The notes under the pieces are model-generated. The model saw only the letters and a list, made by a program, of their open reading frames with translations. It had not been told where the DNA came from and ran no database searches. A stretch of 64,000 nucleotides of DNA from a bacterium 210917-SL.2.15 (GTDB lineage Bacteria > Bacillota > Clostridia > Oscillospirales > Oscillospiraceae). The stretch covers positions 1 through 64,000 of the forward strand of contig JAJCJC010000002.1 in NCBI GenBank assembly GCA_020555605.1, in the 5' to 3' direction. Made by a program: the position numbers and the translations under genes. The first letter of the stretch is position 1. Each line of letters begins with the position of its first letter. Shown here in pieces: positions 8,710-17,811 of the stretch.

Positions 8710-9600
8710 ATGCCAGACGGCATCCTAATTATCGATAAACCTTCGGATTGGACCTCCATGGACGTATGTGCTAAACTCCGGGGGATCTTTCACGAAAAAC
8801 GCATCGGCCACGGCGGGACGCTGGACCCAATGGCCACAGGCGTGCTGCCTGTGTTCATCGGCCGTGCCACCCGCGCTGTGGAATTTGCCGAAAAGGGCGA
8901 CAAAGAATATGTCGCCTCGCTGCGCCTCGGCCGGGTCACCGACACCCAGGACAGCACCGGCACCGTGCTGGAAGAGCATTCTGTACCCGCCGCTTCCGCA
9001 GCGGCCGTGGCATCCCTCCTCCCCCGTTTCACAGGGGAGATCGAGCAAATCCCGCCCATGTATTCCGCCATCAAAATCAACGGGCAAAAGCTTTACCAGC
9101 TGGCCCGCAGGGGACGGGAAGTGGAACGCCCCGCCCGCCGGATCACGATTCGGGAACTAGAACTGCTGGAACCGGCGTCAAACGGAGATCTCCGACTGCG
9201 GATACGCTGTTCCAAGGGCACCTATGTGCGCACGCTCTGTCACGATATTGGACAGGCTCTGGGCTGCGGCGCCATCATGACCGGCCTGCGCCGCACCATG
9301 GCCTGCGGCTTTACGCTGGAACAGGCAGTTACTCTGGAGCGACTTTTCTCCTGTGCGGCCCCCGGCGCCCTTCTTCTCCCCACAGAAGCCCTGTTTTCCG
9401 ATTATCCGAAAACCGTTCTGCCGCCAGAAGCGGAGAAAAAGGTACGCAACGGCGCAGCAGCATCCTGCCGCGGCCTGCCGCCTGGCGACTACCGGACTTA
9501 CAGCCAAGATGGCATTTTTCTGGCCCTGTGCCGCAGCGACGGCGCAGCGCTTACCACAATCAAAAGTTTCTTCCAAGTAGAAATGCAGCAAAGCAGGTGA
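8710..9600 (+). CDS. truB: tRNA pseudouridine(55) synthase TruB
   Basis: A 296-residue TruB that makes pseudouridine 55 in the T-loop of tRNAs. Motifs are GILIIDKPSDWTSMDV, KRIGHGGTLDPMATGVLPV (with the catalytic Asp in GGTLDP) and CSKGTYVRTLCHDIG. ATG 8710 follows CGGGAGGTAG. The frame is open back to 8539, but that stretch lacks TruB homology and a ribosome site. The 174 bases before it hold no other gene. Confidence 0.95.
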   Translation: MPDGILIIDKPSDWTSMDVCAKLRGIFHEKRIGHGGTLDPMATGVLPVFIGRATRAVEFAEKGDKEYVASLRLGRVTDTQDSTGTVLEEHSVPAASAAAVASLLPRFTGEIEQIPPMYSAIKINGQKLYQLARRGREVERPARRITIRELELLEPASNGDLRLRIRCSKGTYVRTLCHDIGQALGCGAIMTGLRRTMACGFTLEQAVTLERLFSCAAPGALLLPTEALFSDYPKTVLPPEAEKKVRNGAAASCRGLPPGDYRTYSQDGIFLALCRSDGAALTTIKSFFQVEMQQSR

Positions 9601-9606
9601 ATTGAT

Positions 9607-10518
9607 TTGGAACAGACCCATTCCGCCCACCGCGCTATTGCGCTGGGCTTCTTCGACGGGATCCACCGCGGCCATGGCCAGCTGATGGAGCGCGCCATCC
9701 TGCGGGCCAGAGAATACAATCTCCGCCCCGCAGTTTTTACCTTTGACCGGCACCCCAGCGATCTATACGCCGACACTCCCGTACAGCTGATCAACTCCGC
9801 CCAGGACCGGGCCGACCTGATCCATCGGCTCTATGGGATCCGTGAGGTCATCTTCTCTCACTTTGACGAGGCAATGATGCGTATGCCCTGGGAAGATTTT
9901 CTTACAAAAATGCTCTACGAGCAGTACGGCGCGCGCTATCTGGTCTGCGGAGAGGATTTCCACTTCGGCTATCGCGGCGAAGGCAATCCGTCAAAGCTGG
10001 CCGCGACCTGCAAAATGCTGAGCATCGGCTGCGATATTATTCCTTTGATGGAAATTGACGGCACCAAAGTAGGTTCCACCTATATCCGCTCCCTGCTGGC
10101 CGAAGGCGATATGGAACGGGCCACGAAATTTCTGGGTCATCCCCACTGTCTGTCCCACACCGTGGAACATGGCAAGCGGCTGGGCAGTTCTATCGGCATT
10201 CCCACAGTCAACCTGACCGTGCCGCCCCATGTGTTGACGCCGGCGCACGGCGTCTATGCCACCCGCGTGCAGATCGGCAAAGCATCCTATATGGGTGTGA
10301 CCAATGTGGGCATCCGGCCCACGGTGGATCACTCCACCCATGTCACAGTGGAGACGTTTATTTTGGATTTCAACGGCGATCTGTACGGCCAGACACTGCG
10401 CGTAGATTTTTACAAGCGGCTGCGGGACGAGCGCAAGTTTGCCTCGCTGGACGAGCTGAAAATACAGATCCAGCGGGATATGGATTCCACCCGCTCCTTT
10501 TTCCAGAAGCATCCATAA
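9607..10518 (+). CDS. ribF: Bifunctional riboflavin kinase / FAD synthetase RibF
   Basis: A 303-residue enzyme that converts riboflavin to FMN and FAD. The N-terminal nucleotidyltransferase domain has ALGFFDGIHRGHGQLM and CGEDFHFGYRGEGN; the C-terminal kinase has GKRLGSSIGIPTVNL and HGVYATRVQIG, then VETFILDFNGDLYGQ. It starts with TTG 6 bases after truB, behind GCAGGTGA, and is the last gene of the operon. Confidence 0.95.
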   Translation: MEQTHSAHRAIALGFFDGIHRGHGQLMERAILRAREYNLRPAVFTFDRHPSDLYADTPVQLINSAQDRADLIHRLYGIREVIFSHFDEAMMRMPWEDFLTKMLYEQYGARYLVCGEDFHFGYRGEGNPSKLAATCKMLSIGCDIIPLMEIDGTKVGSTYIRSLLAEGDMERATKFLGHPHCLSHTVEHGKRLGSSIGIPTVNLTVPPHVLTPAHGVYATRVQIGKASYMGVTNVGIRPTVDHSTHVTVETFILDFNGDLYGQTLRVDFYKRLRDERKFASLDELKIQIQRDMDSTRSFFQKHP

Positions 10519-10538
10519 CGTCTTTTTTCCACACAAAA

Positions 10539-10575
10539 AACACTACCTATTGTAATAAATAGGTAGTGTTTTTCT
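10539..10575. terminator. Bidirectional terminator between ribF and the kdpE-like gene
   Basis: A 12-bp perfect stem (AACACTACCTAT with ATAGGTAGTGTT), an 8-base loop, T-rich on the right and A-rich on the left, between convergent genes. Confidence 0.88.
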
Positions 10576-10593
10576 ATTTGTTATCGTCGCCCC

Positions 10594-11313
10594 TTATAAA
10601 TCGCCCTCATCCTTCAGCTCTTCCACCAAGCGATACCCCACGCCCACCTCCGTGAGAATGTAGCACGGCTGCGCCGGATTTTTCTCAATTTTGCGGCGGA
10701 TATTGGCCACATTCACCCGCAGGATCTGATTGTCCCGGGAACTGTACGGCCCCCACACGTTGCGACAGATGTATTCATAGGTCAGCACACGGCCAGCGTC
10801 TTTGCACAACAGCGCCAGAATCTTGAACTCGATCTGTGTCAGATGCGTGTCTTTTCCAGCCACAGACACCACGCGTTTGCCAAAATCCACCCGCAGGCCG
10901 CCCACCTCAAACACATCGGACACCATACTGCCCTTGATCATCCGCTCCGTGTAGCGCAGCGTGGCGCGGATGCGGGCCATCAGTTCGTTCGTGCCGAAGG
11001 GCTTGACGATATAATCCCCCGCGCCGGCATCCAGCGCGTCCACTTTTTCCGCCTCCTGTCCACGGGCAGAAACGACGATCACCGGCGCAGCCGACCAGGT
11101 ACGAATGGTTTTCAGCACCTCTATGCCGTCCATATCTGGCAAGCCCAGATCCAGTAAGATCAAATCCGGGTTGTGGGAAGCGATCAGCGTCAGGGCGCTG
11201 TGGCCATTCTCAGCCGTAACCACAGCGTAATCATTGGAAATCAACAGCGTTGAAATCAGATTGCGGATACTTGCCTCATCTTCAACGATCATAACCAAAC
11301 GCTTGGTACTCAT
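10594..11313 (-). CDS. KdpE-like response regulator
   Basis: A 239-residue OmpR/PhoB-type regulator. The receiver domain has acidic residues ED near the N-terminus, phospho-acceptor D55 (LILLDLGLPD) and the conserved Lys in IVKPFGTNEL; the C-terminal winged helix has LTQIEFKILALLCKDAGRVLTYEYI. Overall similarity is to KdpE, the potassium-stress regulator. ATG 11313 follows GGAGGAGAG. It overlaps the sensor kinase gene by 4 bases. No kdpFABC transporter is present nearby, so the target is unknown. Confidence 0.85.
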   Translation of the reverse strand: MSTKRLVMIVEDEASIRNLISTLLISNDYAVVTAENGHSALTLIASHNPDLILLDLGLPDMDGIEVLKTIRTWSAAPVIVVSARGQEAEKVDALDAGAGDYIVKPFGTNELMARIRATLRYTERMIKGSMVSDVFEVGGLRVDFGKRVVSVAGKDTHLTQIEFKILALLCKDAGRVLTYEYICRNVWGPYSSRDNQILRVNVANIRRKIEKNPAQPCYILTEVGVGYRLVEELKDEGDL

Positions 11314-12464
11314 GATTCTCTCTCCTCCGTTTGTCCGGCTCCCATAGGCAGCCAAAATCGAAATTCCGCGCCGCCGTCGCCATGATTTTCCGCAATCAGC
11401 ATTCCTTTGTGTGCCAGCAGAATCGACATGCAGACGGACAATCCCATGCCCATGCCCCGCGTGGCGTCCGTATCATGCAGGACACCGCTAAACAGATTCG
11501 GCAGATCCTTTTCTGCGATTCCCATGCCGTGATCGCGCACGGAAAACCAGCACCGGTCCCCTTCCCGCCAGGCCGTCAATGCCACTGGTGCCTGCACACC
11601 GGAATGGCGCACCGCATTTTCCAGCAGGTTGATCAGCACCTGCTCAATCAGCATCGCATCCATCGGCACCAACAGGATCTCCTCTGGTACTGTAACCATC
11701 ACCTGCTGCTTGGGGAAACGCCGGCGAAAACGTGTTACGCTTTCTTCCAGCACTTCCTCCGCCAATTCCTCCCGCTTGTTCAGATGTACCGGCTCGTCTC
11801 CCTGAAACTTCGTCACAGAAAGAAGATTTTCCACCATCTGCGACAACCATAGCGCTTCGTTATGGATATCCTCCGCCAGATTCCGCCGTTCTTCGGGCGT
11901 CAGGCGCGCGTCGTTCATCAGCATGGAACTGGCCCCTGCCACCGCCGTCAACGGGGTGCGCAGGTCATGGGATACTGCCCGCAGCAAATTGCCGTGCATC
12001 TTTTCCTTCGCCGCCTTCATCTCCGCTTCCGCGCGCTTTTCTTCCAGCTTCCGGTTGCGCTCGCACAACTCCAGCGTTTCCTGCTCGTGGCGGACTGCCT
12101 TTTCCGTTTCGCCCCGCAGTTGATAGGTGAGCACGCTCACCAGCAGCGTCACCATCGTAAAGCAGACAAAATCAATGGGGTAGCCCACGATGCTCAGTGT
12201 AAAAAAATGGTAGGGATATGTAAAAAAATAGTTGATGGCAAAGGTGCTGACGATAGATGCCACAATGCCATAATACATGTGGTACGTAATCCGAGAGATT
12301 ACAACCACCGCCAGCACAAACACCACCGGCGCATCATTGTCGATTCGTGTAAAATGCAAGATTGTGGCACAGATCGCGTAGGCCAGAAACAGCAGCGCCG
12401 CCGTCAGAATCCAGCTGCATAGCACATTGTGTGCTTTCCATACCTGTCTGCACTGCTCTTTCAT
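11310..12464 (-). CDS. KdpD-like sensor histidine kinase lacking the N-terminal KdpD domain
   Basis: A 384-residue membrane kinase. Residues about 15-115 form four hydrophobic segments of the DUF4118 type typical of KdpD. A helix leads to the HisKA box VSHDLRTPLTAV with phospho-acceptor H166, then the ATP-binding domain with NLLENAVRHS and DHGMGIAEKDLP. The large cytosolic KdpD sensor region (Usp and ATP-binding parts) is missing, so this is the short form. It is the first gene of the two-gene unit, with no potassium transporter beside it. Confidence 0.85.
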   Translation of the reverse strand: MKEQCRQVWKAHNVLCSWILTAALLFLAYAICATILHFTRIDNDAPVVFVLAVVVISRITYHMYYGIVASIVSTFAINYFFTYPYHFFTLSIVGYPIDFVCFTMVTLLVSVLTYQLRGETEKAVRHEQETLELCERNRKLEEKRAEAEMKAAKEKMHGNLLRAVSHDLRTPLTAVAGASSMLMNDARLTPEERRNLAEDIHNEALWLSQMVENLLSVTKFQGDEPVHLNKREELAEEVLEESVTRFRRRFPKQQVMVTVPEEILLVPMDAMLIEQVLINLLENAVRHSGVQAPVALTAWREGDRCWFSVRDHGMGIAEKDLPNLFSGVLHDTDATRGMGMGLSVCMSILLAHKGMLIAENHGDGGAEFRFWLPMGAGQTEERES

Positions 12465-12568
12465 ATATGCTGCCCCTTTCTTGTCCTCTTCATTATACTC
12501 TAAGACGGCATAAATATTTTATAAAATTCTGTCGAAGTCTGTAAAATTTTTCACAAAGTTGAAGAGAA

Positions 12569-12599
12569 AAAGCGGATGCCCTTTCCGGGCATCCGCTTT
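12569..12599 (-). terminator. Terminator of the first AtoE gene
   Basis: A 13-bp perfect stem (AAAGCGGATGCCC with GGGCATCCGCTTT), 5-base loop, followed on the minus strand by a T-rich run, 34 bases past the stop codon. Confidence 0.85.
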
Positions 12600-12632
12600 G
12601 CGCGTGTATATAAGCGTGTTTATGATTCTCTT

Positions 12633-13994
12633 TCAGAAGAGCATTGCCCAGCAGAAGAAACCAACCACGGCAACAATGCCCACAAAAATGGTAACGATAA
12701 CCAGATACCCCATAATATCTTTTGCACTCAGGCCCGCAACTCCCAATGCAGGCAATGCCCAGAAAGGCTGAATCATATTTGTCCATTGATCGCCCCATGC
12801 AATAGCCATGGCTGCGCGGCCCGGCTCAATACCCATTTGATCAGCAGCAGGCATCACAATGGGTCCCTGTACAGCCCACTGACCACCGCCGGACGGAACG
12901 AAGAAGTTCACGATACCGGCACTCAGGAAGGTCAGCATCGGGAAAGTTACATTCGTAGAAATAGCCATCATACCGTTGGAAATGGCCGAGGCCAAAGACA
13001 CGCCGTCTTCATTTGCGCCCACCATCATACCCATAATACCGGCATAAAAGGGGAACTGCAACAAAATACCAGCAGCAGTGGTAGATGCCTCACCAATCGC
13101 GTCCACATAGCGGCGCAAATCGCCGTGCGCTAAGATACCCAAGAACATGAAAATCATGTTGACAATGTTCAGGTTCAGTGCGGAGAACACATTGCTGCCA
13201 GCCTGCACAACGCCTACAAAGTAATAAATAATGTACACAAAGCCCATAACCAGAGTAATAAGCCACAGGATACGGGAATGCTCGAGCTTATCTGCAGGAA
13301 AGCGAATTTCATAACTTCTTTCCTCTTCATCCTCGAGCAAATCCGGATCCACACAGATAGTGTGCTCCTTGTCCGGATGCATCATGTAATTTAAAAACGG
13401 CATCAGCACCAAAATTGCCAGCACCATGATCAGGTTCATGGGATGGAAAATAGTGTCGCTGGTAGGTGCCTGATAAGTAACTTCACCGATTGTGTATCCG
13501 CCAGAAATAGTCAGCGGAATAGAGCCAGACAGGCCTGCATGCCAAATGACAAATCCAGAATAGGCCGAAGCAATCAGCAAACGATAATCTACAGTTGGAA
13601 CGCGGCGGGCAACCTCCTTAGCCAGCAATGCGCCGGCAATAAGGCCAAACCCCCAGTTAATCCAGCAGCACACCACAGAAATAGCAGTGACCACGATAAT
13701 GGCAGATTTATTACTGTGCGCTAGGCCAGCAATCTTACGCAGAATATTGCGGCATACCTTCGCCGATGCCAGCGCACTGCCCAGCACGACCACCAGTGCC
13801 ATCTGCATAGAAAACGCCAGTAGTCCCCAGAAACCGCTACTACTTCCCCAGTAGCTCAACATCTGCAACGGGCCACAGCCAGTCACAAAAATGGCCGTGA
13901 TGTAAACAACGATCGTCAAAATAATGGCGAACAGGAATGGATCCGGTAGCCAGCGATTGATGATCTTAACAAAAAAATTAGAAATTGCTTTCAT
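12633..13994 (-). CDS. AtoE-family short-chain fatty acid transporter (copy 1)
   Basis: A 453-residue polytopic membrane protein of the AtoE/short-chain fatty acid transporter family, thought to move butyrate, acetoacetate and similar acids. Hallmarks are GFWGLLAFSMQMALVVVLG, WINWGFGLIAGALLAKE, VIWHAGLSGSIPLT and NFFVPSGGGQWAVQGP. The start follows AAGGGGGGTAA. It lies downstream of the CoA-transferase and is a close paralogue of the gene at 15864. Having two transporters around one CoA-transferase suggests separate uptake and export or different acids (inference). Confidence 0.9.
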   Translation of the reverse strand: MKAISNFFVKIINRWLPDPFLFAIILTIVVYITAIFVTGCGPLQMLSYWGSSSGFWGLLAFSMQMALVVVLGSALASAKVCRNILRKIAGLAHSNKSAIIVVTAISVVCCWINWGFGLIAGALLAKEVARRVPTVDYRLLIASAYSGFVIWHAGLSGSIPLTISGGYTIGEVTYQAPTSDTIFHPMNLIMVLAILVLMPFLNYMMHPDKEHTICVDPDLLEDEEERSYEIRFPADKLEHSRILWLITLVMGFVYIIYYFVGVVQAGSNVFSALNLNIVNMIFMFLGILAHGDLRRYVDAIGEASTTAAGILLQFPFYAGIMGMMVGANEDGVSLASAISNGMMAISTNVTFPMLTFLSAGIVNFFVPSGGGQWAVQGPIVMPAADQMGIEPGRAAMAIAWGDQWTNMIQPFWALPALGVAGLSAKDIMGYLVIVTIFVGIVAVVGFFCWAMLF

Positions 13995-14242
13995 TGTGTA
14001 TAGTTACCCCCCTTAATAAAATCTTATACACACGCTTTTTCTGTCCTTTATTCTACCACCTTTTCCAGTGCTTGTCAAACCGCTTTTTTTTGTCTTTTCA
14101 GCATTTTTTCCTCAAGTTTTTCCTTCAAAAATTAAATTTTGAACAAATTGTAAACTTTTCAAACGTCTATCGTATCTTTATTCTACTTTTATAAAATATA
14201 TATTTTATAAATATGCAGTGTGCGGATATTTGCGTGCAGCAG

Positions 14243-14280
14243 TAAAACTCCGCCCCGGCGCATTGCGCTGGAGCGGAGCC
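14243..14280 (-). terminator. Terminator of the CoA-transferase gene
   Basis: A GC-rich imperfect hairpin (CTCCGC paired with GCGGAG, and an inner GCGC pair) followed on the minus strand by TTTTACTG, about 30 bases past the stop codon. Confidence 0.65.
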
Positions 14281-14311
14281 GTAACTGGTAATGAAAAACA
14301 GCGTTTTTCGT

Positions 14312-15637
14312 TTAAATCAAAATGCCCTGTTTTTTCGCAGCAAAGGTCAGTTCATCTCGGAAATTCGGATGCGCAATGGAAATCAAAGCTTTTGCCCGCT
14401 CCGACAGCGGCTTACCTCGCAGCTTTGCAATTCCGAATTCCGTAACGATGAAATCCACGTCGTTTTTACTGGTCGTCACAATCGCGCCCGGCGTCAGGGT
14501 CGGCATGATTTTACTGACCGTGCCGCCCTTAGCCGTGGACGGGAAGGCGATAAAACTCATGCCGCCGGGCGACTGCGTCGCGCCGCGGACATAATCCACC
14601 TGGCCCCCGCTGCCTGAAACGTGCTTAGTGCCGATGGACTCTGCACAGACTTGCCCGTAAAAATCCACTTCCAGCGCAGCGTTGATAGAAACAAAGTTCG
14701 GATGCTGCGCAATCACAGCCGGATCATTGACGTAATCCACCGGCAGCAGTTCAAACGCCGGGTTATCGTCGATCAGATCATAGATCCGCTGGGAGCCAAA
14801 AGCGAATGTAGCCACCGTCTTTCCCGTGTGGATGGGCTTTTTGCTGTTGTTCACCGCACCGCATTCGATCAGCTCCACCATGCTGTCCGTAAACATCTCC
14901 GTATGGATGCCCAGATCGTGCTTGTGCTTCAAAGCCAGACCCACTGCATCCGGTACGGCGCCGATGCCCAGCTGCAGCGTCGCGCCGTCTGGAATGCGTT
15001 CGGCAATCAGGCCGCCGATCGTCCGGCTGGTTTCATCGATCTCCGCTTTGGGCAGGCAGACCAGGGGCACATGATTTTCGTAAAGGCCGTCAATTTGCGA
15101 AATATGTACCATAGGCGAGTTCAATGCTCTGGGCAAATTTTTATTGACTTCCACAATAATATGCTTTGCCTTATGCAGCAGCGCCTGCGACGCAGACCCC
15201 ACTGTGCTCATACTGAAATAGCCGTGCTTGTCCATAGGAGACACAGCGGCCACGAAATAATCCACATCCACATACCGGGTGAACAGGCCTGGAATATCGC
15301 GGTAATAACACGGCATCACATCGGCCAGGCCGTTATTGACCGCCTTACGGCCTCCGCCGCTGGAAAACCAAGAAATACCGGTGTATTTCCCCAGCAGCTC
15401 TGCATCCTGATACATTTCATAGGGATAGACGTCCAGCAAAATATGCTGTTTGACATTGGTCAGGCCGTTTTCTTTTACACGCTTTGCCACAGCATTCAGC
15501 AGCGCCCCCGGCTGCGCCAAGGTAATGTCGCAGCAGAGTACGTCATTGGATTCGATCCGGCCAGCCAGCTCATCCGCTGTCGCCAGCAGCCGCTTATACA
15601 TTTTTTTATACTTTCTTACTGCCTCCAAACAATTCAC
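14312..15637 (-). CDS. Butyryl-CoA:acetate / 4-hydroxybutyrate CoA-transferase family protein
   Basis: A 441-residue acetyl-CoA hydrolase/transferase-family enzyme, of the type that moves CoA between butyryl- or 4-hydroxybutyryl-CoA and acetate. It has the two-lobed CoA-transferase layout. LQLGIGAVPDAVG and GIHTEMFTDSMVEL are in the second lobe; E247 is the likely catalytic glutamate by analogy with 4-hydroxybutyrate CoA-transferase (inference). GSGGQVDYVRGA and the terminal HPNFRDEL block are typical. It is flanked on both sides by AtoE-type transporters, which supports short-chain fatty acid metabolism. Sequence alone cannot separate But from Cat2/AbfT activity. Confidence 0.88.
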   Translation of the reverse strand: MNCLEAVRKYKKMYKRLLATADELAGRIESNDVLCCDITLAQPGALLNAVAKRVKENGLTNVKQHILLDVYPYEMYQDAELLGKYTGISWFSSGGGRKAVNNGLADVMPCYYRDIPGLFTRYVDVDYFVAAVSPMDKHGYFSMSTVGSASQALLHKAKHIIVEVNKNLPRALNSPMVHISQIDGLYENHVPLVCLPKAEIDETSRTIGGLIAERIPDGATLQLGIGAVPDAVGLALKHKHDLGIHTEMFTDSMVELIECGAVNNSKKPIHTGKTVATFAFGSQRIYDLIDDNPAFELLPVDYVNDPAVIAQHPNFVSINAALEVDFYGQVCAESIGTKHVSGSGGQVDYVRGATQSPGGMSFIAFPSTAKGGTVSKIMPTLTPGAIVTTSKNDVDFIVTEFGIAKLRGKPLSERAKALISIAHPNFRDELTFAAKKQGILI

Positions 15638-15792
15638 AATCCTCTCCTATAAACTACGCCCACCAGCGTTTTGTATAAAGTATATTGTACCATACCGAAC
15701 TCCGGCCCGCAATCCCCGACTCTCTTTCTTTTTTTGGGGGGCGGCCCCCTGTTTTTTTTTGCTGCGGCACTGCCTCTGCTCTCCAAAAAAGG

Positions 15793-15822
15793 AAAAGAGA
15801 AACGCTTCAGCGCTTCTCTTTT
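15793..15822 (-). terminator. Terminator of the second AtoE gene
   Basis: On the minus strand AGAGAAGCGC, a 4-base loop and GCGTTTCTCT, then a T-rich run. It lies 40 bases beyond the stop of the gene at 15864. Confidence 0.8.
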
Positions 15823-15863
15823 TTCGCATGCATTTTAGTAGAGCAACAACAGTCCTTCTAGTC

Positions 15864-17201
15864 TTATACCATAGCCCAGACCAGGAAGCCCAGGCACGCC
15901 ACAATACCGACAAAGATGGTAACAATCACCAGATAGCCCATAATATCGCGCGCCTGCAGTCCGGCAATACCCAGCGCGGGCAGCGCCCAGAAAGGCTGGA
16001 TCATATTGGTCCACTGGTCACCCCAGGCAATACCCATGGCCGCGCGGCCCAGTTCGATACCCATCTTTTCTGCCGCCGGCATCACGATGGGCCCCTGAAC
16101 GGCCCACTGGCCACCGCCGGAAGGAACAAAGAAGTTTACGACACCAGCGCTCAGGAAGGTCAGCATCGGGAAGGTCACATTTGTGGAAGCGGCCATCATC
16201 ACATCGGTGATCACACTGCCCAGCGAATTGCCGTTGGCGTCGGCTCCCACCATCATGCCCATAATACCGGCATAAAAGGGGAACTGCATCAGGACGCCGG
16301 CCGCCGTGGTGGAGGCGTCGCCGATAGCGTCCACATAGCGGCGCAGGCTGCCGTGGGCCAGGATACCCAGGAACATGAAAATCATGTTGACAATGTTCAG
16401 GCCCAGATTGAAACCGTTTGTAAAGAAATAGTAGATGATATAGCCGAAGCCCATGACCATGGTGAGAATCCACAGAATACGGGACTGCTCAATGCGGTCT
16501 GCGGGGCACTTGACTTCGTAAGTACGCTCTTCCTCATCGGTCAACAAACTAACATCGACACAGACGGTATGTTCCTTATCCGGATGCATAGCCCAGTTCA
16601 CAAAAGGCATCAGGACCAGGATCACGCCCACCATGATCAGGTTCATGGGATGGAAGATCGTTTGAGAAATGGGCACGGAGAACGTAACTCCGCCGATTTC
16701 TGTGGGCTGCGCAATGGTTAAAGGAATGGAACCGGACAGGCCCGCATGCCAGATGACAAAGCCGGAGTAAGCCGAGGCGATCAGCAAGCGGTAATCCACG
16801 GTGGGAACGCGGCGGGCAATCTCCTTCGCCAGCAGCGCGCCAGCCACCAGGCCAAAGCCCCAGTTCAGCCAGCAGCAGATGGTGGACACAAACGTAACCA
16901 ACAGAATAGCCGATTTGTTGGAGCTGGCAATGCTGGCAATCTTGCGCAGAATATCTTTGCACACCTTGGCGGAAGCAAGCGCAGTGCCCAGAACCACCAC
17001 CAGGCACATCTGCATGGTAAAAGACAGCAGTCCCCAGAAGCCTGTATCGCTGCCCCAGTAGACCAACATATCGATGGGTGTGTTATCCGTAACCAATAGC
17101 GCGGCCACAAATACGACCAGTGTCAGGATAATTGCAAACAGGAATGCATCCGGCAGCCATCGATTGACAATCTTAGTAAAAAAATTACTTAACACTTTCA
17201 T
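15864..17201 (-). CDS. AtoE-family short-chain fatty acid transporter (copy 2)
   Basis: A 445-residue paralogue of the gene at 12633, nearly identical in the conserved blocks (WGFGLVAGALLAKE, VIWHAGLSGSIPLT, NFFVPSGGGQWAVQ). The copies diverge mainly in the loop after the fifth hydrophobic segment and in the middle stretch around NGFNLGLNIVNM, where copy 1 carries a short insertion. A ribosome site AGGGGGG precedes the ATG. Independent terminators follow each gene of the trio, so they may be separate transcripts. Confidence 0.9.
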   Translation of the reverse strand: MKVLSNFFTKIVNRWLPDAFLFAIILTLVVFVAALLVTDNTPIDMLVYWGSDTGFWGLLSFTMQMCLVVVLGTALASAKVCKDILRKIASIASSNKSAILLVTFVSTICCWLNWGFGLVAGALLAKEIARRVPTVDYRLLIASAYSGFVIWHAGLSGSIPLTIAQPTEIGGVTFSVPISQTIFHPMNLIMVGVILVLMPFVNWAMHPDKEHTVCVDVSLLTDEEERTYEVKCPADRIEQSRILWILTMVMGFGYIIYYFFTNGFNLGLNIVNMIFMFLGILAHGSLRRYVDAIGDASTTAAGVLMQFPFYAGIMGMMVGADANGNSLGSVITDVMMAASTNVTFPMLTFLSAGVVNFFVPSGGGQWAVQGPIVMPAAEKMGIELGRAAMGIAWGDQWTNMIQPFWALPALGIAGLQARDIMGYLVIVTIFVGIVACLGFLVWAMV

Positions 17202-17811
17202 GTAAATACCCCCCTAAAATGGATTCCTTTGTCAAAGTGCCGTCGGCTGCAACCAGGCCCTAAGATGCAGCCGTGAATCTTGTGTTACTATAGCGGAAGT
17301 ACATGTCAGAATCAAGCGATTTACTTCCATTTTTATACATTTTTATCGTTTTATATATATATCTTTTATAATTCCTTTTTAATAAATATACATTGAAATT
17401 ACTATATATTTTCTTTATAAAATCTTTTTACACATCCATGATTCCGCGTATATTCCAGAGTACCGCAAAGAGGTCTTCCCGCCCCCCCGCCGGCACACGG
17501 GCCGGCCGCAGGTGCAGCACTCCCATCCCCGCGGCCGCAGGCTCCTTTTTTCCGCCACGCTTCCTTCCGCTGCAGGCAATCCCGCAGCCCCAAGGCCGCC
17601 GGATTGTTCCTCTTTGTTTTATGCGCCTTCTTCGGCCGGAATTACCCCTCTGGCGCTTTCTTAATACTTTTTGAATACCCACAGCCCATGGTTTTACAGC
17701 ATTCCTTCTCCCTTTTCCCGCCGCAGCCTTCCATTTCCTGCACCGGCTTTATTTCCCGACGCGATCTGCACGCAAGCCTTTGTACAATGGGCAGAAAAAG
17801 GAGGACATGCC
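17202..17811. other. Non-coding gap between the second AtoE gene and spoIIE
   Basis: About 610 bases without a convincing gene. The left part is AT-rich and holds the leader of the minus-strand transporter. The right part is GC-rich (about 17480-17600) with CCGCCGG/GGCCGGCCG clusters that could fold. The open frame that reaches back from spoIIE to 17671 has no ribosome site and no similarity to SpoIIE, so it is not counted. No clear promoter or Spo0A box was recognised. Confidence 0.6.
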
